Shown here: positions 1 through 6,705 of the stretch, in pieces | How positions within the stretch are numbered: position 1 is the stretch's first letter | Layout of the letters: each line of letters starts with the position of its first letter | From: Rhodoplanes sp. Z2-YC6860 | GTDB taxonomy: Bacteria > Pseudomonadota > Alphaproteobacteria > Rhizobiales > Xanthobacteraceae | Assembly: GCF_001579845.1 (NCBI RefSeq) | Contig: NZ_CP007440.1 | Span: forward strand, 186,001-250,000 | DNA length: 64,000 nucleotides | Reading direction: 5' to 3' | Program-made: the position numbers and the translations under genes | Notes under the pieces: generated by a model | The model's database searches: none | What the model was told of the DNA's origin: nothing | Seen by the model: the letters and a program-made list of their open reading frames with translations, nothing else

Positions 1-1
1 T

Positions 2-733
2 CGCGATCGCGGCGCGGCCGCGCAGATGCAAATCGAGAAGGTCGAAATCACCGGCGGACGGCTGGTGATCGAAGGCCGGACCGCCAGGCCCAATCAGGTG
101 GTCGTGCTGGTCAACTCCGGCGACAAGACCGCAAGCTTCCCGAATCGCAAGTTCAGCTTCTCGCTGTCGTACCTGCCCGAGACCTGCATGATCGACCTCA
201 AGGTCGAGACCGAGGAGGTCAAGGATCTGCTGGTGACCGGCTGCATGCGCGGTGCCGGCAAGGATGGCGCCGATGGCAAGGACGGCACCAACGGCAAGGA
301 CGGGACGAACGGTGCGAATGGCACAAACGGGATCGACGGCAAGAACGGCGCGGATGGCAAAAACGGCAAGGACGGCCTCATCTATGGCGCCCTGCCGGGC
401 GACGGCCTGACCTTCAAATGCTGGCCGAGCGACATCATCGGCCTCTGGTTCATCCGCGATTACCCGCAGCCGAACGCCCGCACCATCGCGCACATCGCGC
501 CCGACCGCGACAGCAGCGCCAACAAGCTGAGCCTCACCGAGCCGGGCGATCCGCTGCAGGCGGACAAGCCCGAGAACGCGACGCAATCGGCCGAGTACGA
601 CCAGGGCAGGCTCTACATGCTCGACCGCCAGACCAAGACGCGCGCCGGCCTGCGCGGCGAGCTCGCCGCCGACTGCCGGTCGATCCAGTGGAAGGGCGAC
701 GGCGACGCGGTGGTGAGGACCTGGGAGCGGTGA
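2..733 (+). CDS. Collagen-like repeat protein (5' end probably outside window)
   Basis: The reading frame is open to the window edge, so the N-terminus is probably missing. The first in-window ATG is at 26, and the codons before it read RDRGAAAQ, which could be the end of an export signal. An N-terminal beta-rich part (IEGRTARPNQVVVLV) is followed by about 14 Gly-X-Y triplets such as GKDGADGKDGTNGKDG (roughly residues 78-116 from the ATG). A C-terminal globular part of about 115 residues contains two cysteines. Bacterial collagen-like proteins are usually exported and form triple-helical stalks; that location is inferred. The function is unknown. No ribosome binding site is visible before 26. 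Confidence 0.75.
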   Translation, partial: RDRGAAAQMQIEKVEITGGRLVIEGRTARPNQVVVLVNSGDKTASFPNRKFSFSLSYLPETCMIDLKVETEEVKDLLVTGCMRGAGKDGADGKDGTNGKDGTNGANGTNGIDGKNGADGKNGKDGLIYGALPGDGLTFKCWPSDIIGLWFIRDYPQPNARTIAHIAPDRDSSANKLSLTEPGDPLQADKPENATQSAEYDQGRLYMLDRQTKTRAGLRGELAADCRSIQWKGDGDAVVRTWER

Positions 734-751
734 AGCCGCGACACACTCCGC

Positions 752-890
752 GGTCATTCCGGAAACCGTGACACCAGCGCGTTCACGCGCGTCTTCAACG
801 CGCGCTGGCGCGGTTATCCGGAATCCATAACCACGACTCGGGGTTATGGATTCCGGGTTCGCTTGCTTGCGCTCGCGCCCCGGAATGACG
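752..890. repeat. Palindromic intergenic repeat, type GGATTCCGGGTTCGC/CCCCGGAATGAC
   Basis: This stretch opens with GGTCATTCCGG and closes with CCCCGGAATGAC, and it contains smaller nested palindromes (GGAATCCATAACC against GGTTATGGATTCC). A relative lies at 32084-32190. It sits just after the collagen-like gene and could also act as a bidirectional transcription stop. The family type is inferred from the two copies only. Confidence 0.7.
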
Positions 891-940
891 GCGGTGGGTA
901 GGCCCACACTCGCGCGCATCCCGTCAACATCCATCCAGGC

Positions 941-1356
941 GTGATTCATCGGCCCCTTCAATGCAGGCGCGGGGCCGGCGCCTCTATTCTTTCTTGTCCC
1001 TCACATGCGTGAGGGCGCGGAGCGCCGGTTGGCGCTACGTCTCAGTCGACACCCCTTGCGAGGGTGCCGCGGGCTTGTTGCGAAGCCCGCTCGCCTTCCG
1101 GCGCTCCACTGGCGGCGATTTATCGCGATACCCTCGCTCGAGATTCGATCGGACGGTGCGGGACGAACCCTTCCCTACGGCCGCGTTGCCTTGGCCCTTC
1201 ACCCGATCGCGCCCTGCCACTGAAGGCGGCCCCCTCATCGGGGACGGACGATGGCATCGCACCCTGGGACGTGGTCACGAGCCACGCCTGCAGGCGCCAC
1301 ACCCCGCTCCGCCAAACAGACGTCTCTAGATGACGCCCTCAACGAGCGAGGCAAAT
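941..1356. repeat. Structured ~415 bp dispersed repeat, copy 1
   Basis: This is one of two copies; the other is at 41112-41526 in the same orientation. The last 250 bp are about 97% identical and the first 170 bp are more diverged. Visible structure includes a hairpin CCCTCAC-ATGC-GTGAGGG (998-1015). A perfect 10 bp helix (GGAGCGCCGG 1019-1028 with CCGGCGCTCC 1098-1107) encloses two hairpins, one of them GCGGGCTT-GTTGCG-AAGCCCGC (1069-1090). A further hairpin is CGTGG-TCACGAG-CCACG (1270-1286). Open frames exist in it but have no domain or start signal. It could be a structured RNA or a DNA element; the coding strand, if any, is unknown. Confidence 0.8.
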
Positions 1357-1646
1357 CAGAACTTATCAAGAACATCACTGTGCGTCAACAGCTACAAATT
1401 TTCGACGCTACCCGCATCGTGACGCGAGCATCGGCGCACTTGGTGCAGCATCCAGCATTTTGCGCATCGCCTCAGGCTGGTCTGGTGCGCCCAGGGAACA
1501 AAACGCCACGCAGCACGGAACCAATGATCGCGGATTGAGTTAGTGCGAACCTACTAGGTCACTGATTGAAAGGAACTAGATAGCTCCGCGACGTGTTAGC
1601 ACGACGCCCATGTGCGGCTTCAGCCTATTAAGAAAGGGGGATCGCC
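1357..1646 (+). promoter_or_regulatory. Upstream region of the LuxR-type gene: CTACTAG box and EcfG-like promoter
   Basis: No convincing gene lies here. Two signals are visible. First, CCTACTAGG (1550-1558) is a CTAG-containing near-palindrome whose core CTACTAG recurs in the kaiB upstream region. Second, GGAAC (1572-1576) is followed 17 nt later by TGTT (1594-1597), one mismatch from the general-stress sigma EcfG pattern GGAAC-N16/17-CGTT. The start codon at 1647 is preceded by AAAGGGGG, a strong ribosome binding site. The promoter assignment is inference. Confidence 0.4.
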
Positions 1647-2312
1647 ATGAATAAGATAAACGCGCGCGCGGAGACCGAACCGCTGCAGCAAATAGCGTCT
1701 GCTCTGAGGGATGGACTCATCGTCGTGGATCATGATGGTCAAATCGTCTGGCTGGACGAGAGCACCCAGCGGACCGTTAACGGCGGCCTGCAGCAACTGA
1801 CATTGCCAGTCGCCCGAAACCAGCGGCCAGCCGTGGACTGCTTCCTATCGACCGTAGAGGTCGTCATCAACGGCGAGCAAAGGACCTTGTGCGTGTTGCA
1901 AGAGACCTCGGAAAGCAAAGAGGCAGGCCAGGACATCATTGCCGCCGTCGAAGCCGTGATGTCGGACACGTCGTGGTTCACACGAACGATTGTCGAGAAA
2001 CTCAAGGCGTGGCGACAGACCAAGCAGCCCGCCGCACGCGTCTCGGACCTCGAACTGCTGACTGACCGGGAGCGGGAAATACTTGCCTTGATTTGCGAAG
2101 GCCGCAGCGATGCTGACATGAGCCGTCTGCTTGGCCTATCGCAGAACACCGTCCGCAACCACGTGGCGTCACTGTATCGCAAGATAGGCGTGAACCGACG
2201 AAGTGCCGCCATCATCTGGGCCCGCGAGCGGGCGATCACGAGCGAGGAATTTACATCGGCAAAAGCCCGCAATCGCTCAAGCCGCCTCCGTTCGGATAAC
2301 AGGCACTACTAG
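1647..2312 (+). CDS. LuxR-family transcriptional regulator with PAS-like N-terminus
   Basis: The 221-residue product has a PAS-like start (IASALRDGLIVVDHDGQIVW, about 16-90) and a LuxR/FixJ helix-turn-helix at about 135-195 (LTDREREILALI, then SQNTVRNHVASLYRKIGV). There is no phospho-acceptor receiver domain, so it is not a classical response regulator; the PAS part may sense a ligand or partner. Its start VVDHDG resembles the start of the PAS domain in the kinase at 4328-6193 ([13 protein letters not shown]), hinting that the two were built from a related module. The start is set by AAAGGGGG 7 nt upstream. It lies immediately upstream of kaiBC on the same strand, so regulation of that operon is likely but inferred. 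Local GC is lower than in the heme region. Confidence 0.85.
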   Translation: MNKINARAETEPLQQIASALRDGLIVVDHDGQIVWLDESTQRTVNGGLQQLTLPVARNQRPAVDCFLSTVEVVINGEQRTLCVLQETSESKEAGQDIIAAVEAVMSDTSWFTRTIVEKLKAWRQTKQPAARVSDLELLTDREREILALICEGRSDADMSRLLGLSQNTVRNHVASLYRKIGVNRRSAAIIWARERAITSEEFTSAKARNRSSRLRSDNRHY

Positions 2313-2343
2313 TCCTGCTAGTAAGAAACGCCCAACTAGTAGA
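2306..2343. promoter_or_regulatory. Cluster of CTAG boxes upstream of kaiB
   Basis: CTACTAG (2307-2313, overlapping the regulator's stop codon), CTGCTAG (2315-2321) and the inverted CTAGTAG (2336-2342) lie within 36 bp. CTAG is normally scarce in GC-rich DNA, and CTACTAG is also found at 1551-1557 before the LuxR-type gene. This suggests an operator for that regulator, or for another dimeric factor acting on both promoters. It is inference from shared sequence and position only. Confidence 0.35.
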
Positions 2344-2443
2344 CTTGGTATTTGTCTCTCTCTTGCGCCTGAACCAACAGTGATGCTTGTGTCGTCGCTT
2401 GCGGATCGCCCGCATGAGATCGCGCTGCGGCTCTAGATTCCGG

Positions 2444-2469
2444 GAGGCGGCCTTCGCCGCCTCGCTTTT
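2444..2469 (+). terminator. Stem-loop terminator or attenuator between regulator gene and kaiB
   Basis: A perfect 8 bp stem GAGGCGGC-CTTC-GCCGCCTC (2444-2463) is followed by GCTTTT. It has the form of an intrinsic terminator. It lies only about 50-75 nt before the kaiB start, so it either ends the regulator transcript or sits in the kaiBC leader as an attenuator. Confidence 0.55.
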
Positions 2470-2520
2470 CCCGAGAGGTTGCGCGTCCGCGATTTCAAGG
2501 TGGCCACTGCATTGGCCGCC

Positions 2521-2820
2521 ATGAAAGGTCAGGCGCACGTGAGCGACTGTTTGCTGAGACTTTATATCGCCGGAAGATCAGCAATCTCTCAACGTGCCGA
2601 GTCCCATCTTCGTCAGCTGCACCGCTCAATAAAACTTGAATGCAACATCGAGATAATCGATGTGCTCAAAAGTCCAGAGCTCGCCGAGCAAGCGGGTGTG
2701 TTGGCAACGCCCACACTCTCCTATGAGCATCCATCGCGCTCACGCCGGATTATTGGCGATCTCAGCGATACAAAGCGGATCGTTGAGTTTTTGGGAATCG
2801 AATTAAAGGAGCAGACCTAA
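2521..2820 (+). CDS. kaiB: KaiB-like clock protein
   Basis: This is a small thioredoxin-like KaiB protein. The family start LLRLYIAGRS, a middle IEIIDVLKSPELAEQAGVLATPTL and the closing RRIIGDLSDTKRIVEFLGIEL all match the family, which binds the KaiC ring and includes the fold-switching clock protein. The start is uncertain. The ATG at 2521 has no clear ribosome site; GTG at 2539 (AAAGGTCAGG upstream) would give a normal-length KaiB of about 93 residues; a TTG at 2479 would give 113. The stop overlaps the kaiC start (TAATG), indicating translational coupling. No kaiA is visible nearby, as in Rhodopseudomonas-type kaiBC systems. Confidence 0.9.
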   Translation: MKGQAHVSDCLLRLYIAGRSAISQRAESHLRQLHRSIKLECNIEIIDVLKSPELAEQAGVLATPTLSYEHPSRSRRIIGDLSDTKRIVEFLGIELKEQT

Positions 2821-4331
2821 TGACCGCTCACGAGCCGGAGTCTGAAATTCCAGATGTGCTTGAGCGCGTCAGAACCGGCGTTGATGCTTTTGACGAATTG
2901 GTAATGGGCGGGCTGCCTCGGGGCCGGACTACAGTGGTTGGAGGGACGCCCGGAAGCGGAAAGACCATATTCGCCACGCAATTTCTGGCGCACGGCGTCA
3001 CGAAGTACGGCGAGAATGGCGTGCTGGTCACGTTCGAGGAGCCGCCGCGCGACATCGAAGCAAACATGCGCGGCTTTGGTTGGGATCTTGCGACGTGGCG
3101 CAAGGAGGGCCGGTTGGCTGTCGTCGATGCCAGCCCACCGGCAAACGATGAACTGGTCATCGGAGATTTCGATCTGGCCGGTTTGCTGGCACGCATCCTT
3201 CATGCGGCGAAATCCGTCAACGCCAAGCGCGTTGTCCTCGATTCTCTCACTCAGCTATTCGACCATTTCATCGGCGACCCGAAGATGTTGCGTCGGGAGC
3301 TTTTCAGAATCGCCGATGCTCTGAAGAAGACCGGGCTGACCGTTCTCATGACAGCGGAGCGCTCGTCCGAATATGGAGAAGTCACCCGGCACCGACTTGA
3401 GGAATTTATCGCCGACAATGTCGTGATTCTGCGCAACGTACTGCAGCGTGAAAAGCGCCGGCGGACGATCGAAGTCCTCAAGATGCGCGGAAGTCATCAC
3501 GCGGAAGGCGAGGCCCCGTTCACGATCCTGGGCAGTCATGGCCTTATTGCCGTGCCCATGTCGTCGCTTCGGCTGGAGCAGCAGTCCAGCATGGTTCGCG
3601 TAACCAGCGGCAACCCTGCCATCGACGAGATGTGCAGCGGCGGGTTCTTTCGCGACAGCGTGACGTTGGTTAGCGGAGCAACGGGCACCGGCAAGACACT
3701 GCTTGTGACCAATTTCCTCGCTGGTGGCGTTGCGGCCGGGGAAAAAGCGGTTTTGTTTGGTTACGAGGAAAGCCGTGGCCAGCTCTTCCGCAACGCCAGT
3801 GGCTGGGGCGTCGACTTTGCAAAGATGGAGGCCGAAGGCAAATTGAAGGTGTTTTGTCTTTATCCCGAGGCCCAAGGTTTGGCCGATCATCTTTTGTCGA
3901 TTAAAAATCTGGTCGATGAAATAAAACCAAATCGGATCGCCATCGACAGCATCTCTGCTCTTGAGCGTGTGGCGCCGGATAGTGGCTTCCGCGAATTCCT
4001 TATCAGTCTCACTTCATTCATCAAGAAAAGCGAAATCGCCGGCCTTTACACAGCGACCAGCAAATCGCTTGTAGGAGGTGAGACTGCAAGTGAGCAGCAC
4101 ATATCCACTCTGACCGACTCAATTATCCTGCTTCGCTACATGCAGGAGCAGGACAAGATGCACCGCGGCCTGATGGTGCTGAAAATGCGTGGCAGCGAAC
4201 ATGCGAAGGAAATTCGCCGCTTTACCATTGATGGGGCCGGCATGCATTTGGGAGAACCCTTCAAGGCCGCGCCCAACGTCTTTTCGGGAAGCGACAGCCA
4301 TAGGCGGTCAAGCGCAACCGAACTCCCATGA
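2820..4331 (+). CDS. kaiC: KaiC ATPase/autokinase
   Basis: At 503 residues this is a double-RecA KaiC, close to the cyanobacterial length of 519. CI has Walker A GTPGSGKT (42-49) and paired glutamates TFEEPP (73-74). CII has GATGTGKT (286-293) and YEESRG. The autophosphorylation region reads QHISTLTDSI, so S429 and T430 align with Synechococcus S431/T432; the third site T426 aligns with S424. The C-terminus ends soon after RRFTIDG and lacks a full cyanobacterial-like KaiA-binding tail or a long coiled coil. It is coupled to kaiB (TAATG) and to the following kinase (ATGA). It probably forms hexamers cycling in ATP hydrolysis or phosphorylation; whether it oscillates or works as an hourglass cannot be told from sequence. 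Confidence 0.93.
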   Translation: MTAHEPESEIPDVLERVRTGVDAFDELVMGGLPRGRTTVVGGTPGSGKTIFATQFLAHGVTKYGENGVLVTFEEPPRDIEANMRGFGWDLATWRKEGRLAVVDASPPANDELVIGDFDLAGLLARILHAAKSVNAKRVVLDSLTQLFDHFIGDPKMLRRELFRIADALKKTGLTVLMTAERSSEYGEVTRHRLEEFIADNVVILRNVLQREKRRRTIEVLKMRGSHHAEGEAPFTILGSHGLIAVPMSSLRLEQQSSMVRVTSGNPAIDEMCSGGFFRDSVTLVSGATGTGKTLLVTNFLAGGVAAGEKAVLFGYEESRGQLFRNASGWGVDFAKMEAEGKLKVFCLYPEAQGLADHLLSIKNLVDEIKPNRIAIDSISALERVAPDSGFREFLISLTSFIKKSEIAGLYTATSKSLVGGETASEQHISTLTDSIILLRYMQEQDKMHRGLMVLKMRGSEHAKEIRRFTIDGAGMHLGEPFKAAPNVFSGSDSHRRSSATELP

Positions 4332-6193
4332 ATGTGGTCATGGCAAACGCTTCACTTGCGGCCAGCGTCGATCAGTCAGAGGTCAGGTTTCTGGTCGAAA
4401 AGAATGCGGACGGCATTATCGTCGTCGATCACGACGGAGCCGTTCTCTTCGTCAATCCAGCAGCGGAAGAGATTTTTGGCCGGCCATCATCCACGCTGAT
4501 CGGATCGCCTGTCGGTATTCCTCTAGTGTTGGGTGAGACGAGTCAGATTACCGTCCATCGCCCAGGCGGCAATCACGTCGATGTTGAAATTCGAGCCGTC
4601 GATACCAGGTGGGGCGACCGGCCGGCGTGGCTTGCGAGTTTGCGTGACATTTCCGTACGCGTTGCGCTGGAAGAGCACCGCAGGCACTCCAGCAAGATGG
4701 AGGCCATCGGCCGGCTTACTGCGGGCATCGCGCACGACTTCAACAATCTGCTAACCGTCGTTTTGGGAAACCTGGAGCAGGCCCTGCGCCACAATCAGGA
4801 TTCTGCATTGGGAAGACCGCTTGAGAACGCGATTCACGGAGCGCGGCGAGCGGCGCTGCTGACGGAGCGCCTGCTGTCCTTCTCCCGGCGGAAACCGCTC
4901 GAACCCAAAGCGTTGAACGTGAACGGGCTTGTCGAAGGCATGTCCGATCTCCTGCAACGCACGCTCGGTGAGGGCGTGAAAATCCGCACATCCCTGGACC
5001 CCGACCTTTGGACGGTCGAAGTCGATCCACCGGAGCTTGAGGCCGCACTTCTCAATCTCGCTGTCAACGCTCGCGATGCCATGCCGGAGGGCGGCTGTGT
5101 CCTGATCGAAACCGCTAATGTTGATTTGGATGCCGCTTATGCTGCGATTGAAGGAGAGATCGCCGCCGGCTCATACGTGCTGGTTTCAATCGCCGATACC
5201 GGCGGCGGCATCCATCCGGAAGTGCTTAAGCAGGTCTTTGAGCCGTTCTTCACCACAAAGTCGGACGGCAGAGGCACGGGTCTCGGTCTCAGTCAGGTCT
5301 ACGGCTTCGCGAAGCAGAGCGGAGGCCATGCAAAAATTTACAGCGAGATCGGGATCGGAACCACGGCTAAAATTTACCTCCCGAAATCCGCAGCCGCCAA
5401 CGCCGTCGCGCTGGAGCAATCCGGCGGCAGCACCGAGCTTCCTCTTGGCCGCTCTGGGGAAACCGTTCTGGTCGTCGAAGATGACGAAGATGTCCGAAAC
5501 TACACGGTCTCAAGCCTCTCGGAACTCGGCTACACCGTGTTGGAGGCGGCCGATGCGCAATCAGCACTGGACATCATCCAAGATCACGAGAGCGTACAAC
5601 TGCTGTTTACTGATCTCGGTCTACCCGGCGGGATGGACGGCAAAGCCCTAGCCCTCCGCGCGCAGCAAGTGCGTAACTCTCTCAAAGTCCTGCTTACCAC
5701 AGCATATGCTGGAAGTGCGCTTGTGCACGATGGCCGCCTCGACCCGGGCACAGAGCTTCTTTCGAAGCCATTTACTTTCGATTCGCTGGCGCGTCGCATC
5801 CGCGAGTTGCTGGACCGCAATGACCGCACGCAACAACAATCGAAAATCCTGATCGTCGAAGACGAGGTTTTATTGCGAATGCTCGTCGTCGAGGTATTGA
5901 CCGATCATGGATGGCAAACAATCGAAGCGGGAAGCTTCTCGGAAGGCGCTGAAATACTCCAAACTGCGGGCGATGAATTGAGCGCGGCGATTGTCGATCT
6001 GGGGTTACCTGATCGTTCCGGCGATCAGCTTGTTCTGGAGATCAGGGCTCGATATCCGGACCTGCCGATCCTCCTGACCACCGGCTTCGCTGATGAAAAT
6101 ATGCGAGCGCGATTTGCGCGTGATTCCCGAACTCGATTTTTTGGAAAGCCATTCCAGCCGGAGGCGCTCATTGAAGCGCTTCGCAGCTTTTGA
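4328..6193 (+). CDS. Hybrid sensor histidine kinase with PAS and two receiver domains (kai operon output candidate)
   Basis: The 621-residue protein has no membrane segments. It has a PAS domain (about 15-105), HisKA with phospho-acceptor His136 in [10 protein letters not shown], and HATPase with [14 protein letters not shown] and ADTGGGI...[11 protein letters not shown] (about 230-350). REC1 (about 378-495) has acceptor D429 in [10 protein letters not shown], and REC2 (about 505-620) has D557 in IVDLGLPD. The ATG overlaps the kaiC stop, so it is co-translated with KaiC. A cytoplasmic kinase fused to two receivers suggests an internal phosphorelay reading KaiC state, analogous in role but not in architecture to SasA; this is inference. 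No histidine phosphotransferase or DNA-binding output domain is attached. Confidence 0.88.
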   Translation: MNVVMANASLAASVDQSEVRFLVEKNADGIIVVDHDGAVLFVNPAAEEIFGRPSSTLIGSPVGIPLVLGETSQITVHRPGGNHVDVEIRAVDTRWGDRPAWLASLRDISVRVALEEHRRHSSKMEAIGRLTAGIAHDFNNLLTVVLGNLEQALRHNQDSALGRPLENAIHGARRAALLTERLLSFSRRKPLEPKALNVNGLVEGMSDLLQRTLGEGVKIRTSLDPDLWTVEVDPPELEAALLNLAVNARDAMPEGGCVLIETANVDLDAAYAAIEGEIAAGSYVLVSIADTGGGIHPEVLKQVFEPFFTTKSDGRGTGLGLSQVYGFAKQSGGHAKIYSEIGIGTTAKIYLPKSAAANAVALEQSGGSTELPLGRSGETVLVVEDDEDVRNYTVSSLSELGYTVLEAADAQSALDIIQDHESVQLLFTDLGLPGGMDGKALALRAQQVRNSLKVLLTTAYAGSALVHDGRLDPGTELLSKPFTFDSLARRIRELLDRNDRTQQQSKILIVEDEVLLRMLVVEVLTDHGWQTIEAGSFSEGAEILQTAGDELSAAIVDLGLPDRSGDQLVLEIRARYPDLPILLTTGFADENMRARFARDSRTRFFGKPFQPEALIEALRSF

Positions 6194-6375
6194 ATTTTGT
6201 ACTTGAAGGGCTCGGCGCTCGACAGGGGGTTTGGCACGCCACGGGCTGACGCCGACATGCGGCGGGCGGCACGATCCGGTAAGAGGGCGCCGTGTATCCC
6301 TGAATGGACCGTTTGCTATGCGCGGCAGTGCTGAAAATCGCGCAACGCGCTGAATCAACGTCGCTATGCGCTTGA
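6194..6375. other. Gap between kinase and tRNA-Thr; no gene seen
   Basis: No ribosome site with a coherent frame, hairpin terminator or repeat was recognised here. It forms the right edge of the lower-GC kai block. Confidence 0.5.
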
Positions 6376-6451
6376 ATGGTGCCGGCGGAGGGATTTGAAC
6401 CCCCGACCACCCGCTTACGAAGCGGATGCTCTACCGCTGAGCTACGCCGGC
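6376..6451 (-). tRNA. tRNA-Thr(CGU)
   Basis: The reverse strand folds as a complete cloverleaf. The acceptor is GCCGGCG/CGCCGGC, the D stem GCTC/GAGC, the anticodon arm TCCGC-TTCGTAA-GCGGG with anticodon CGT, and the T arm has GGTTCAAAT. The 3' CCA is encoded. The anticodon reads ACG threonine codons. Its 3' end faces the kai block, the side on which tRNA-targeted islands normally integrate, but no duplicated tRNA end or integrase was found. Confidence 0.95.
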
Positions 6452-6560
6452 ACAGGCCGAAAACGGCTGAAAGCGCGCCCGTCTTAGCGAGAGGGGCAGA
6501 CCTTGGCAAGCAAACCGAACTGACTGGCGCGTTTTCCGCTCGAGTTGCATCACGTTCGCT

Positions 6561-6684
6561 GTCATGCCCGGCCTTAGCCGTCCAAAGGACGGCGTCGCTT
6601 CGCTCGCCTATGGTGCCGGGCATCTCGATGAGTTGAGCACAGTGCCTCCCTGAGCGAGATGGCCGGGACAAGCCCGGCCATGAC
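6561..6684. repeat. Palindromic repeat GTCATGCCCGG...CCGGCCATGAC
   Basis: Inverted half-sites (GTCATGCCCGGCC at the left, CCGGGACAAGCCCGGCCATGAC-type sequence at the right) flank a short spacer that includes CAGTGCCTCCCTGAGCGAGATGG. Relatives are at 9769-9891, 39268-39354, 46182-46268 and 46961-47047. It lies between tRNA-Thr and the end of the heme operon. Confidence 0.8.
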
Positions 6685-6705
6685 GGAGCTTGGGGCAAAG
6701 ACCGG

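Noticed and set aside
961-1329. Open frames in repeat copy 1 (also 1064-1333, and 41048-41503 and 41176-41499 in copy 2) that look like a shared protein
   Set aside because: Several frames are open at once because of high GC; hairpin-region indels break frame correspondence at the start, there is no ribosome site, and substitutions follow pairing rather than codon position.
6376-6451. Duplicated tRNA 3' end (att site) for a kai genomic island
   Set aside because: No partial copy of the tRNA-Thr end was found around 700-1650, and there is no integrase gene in the block.
6376-6636. Plus-strand frame starting MVPAEGFEPPTTRLRSG
   Set aside because: It is the antisense reading of tRNA-Thr and adjacent repeat sequence, a well-known false gene.
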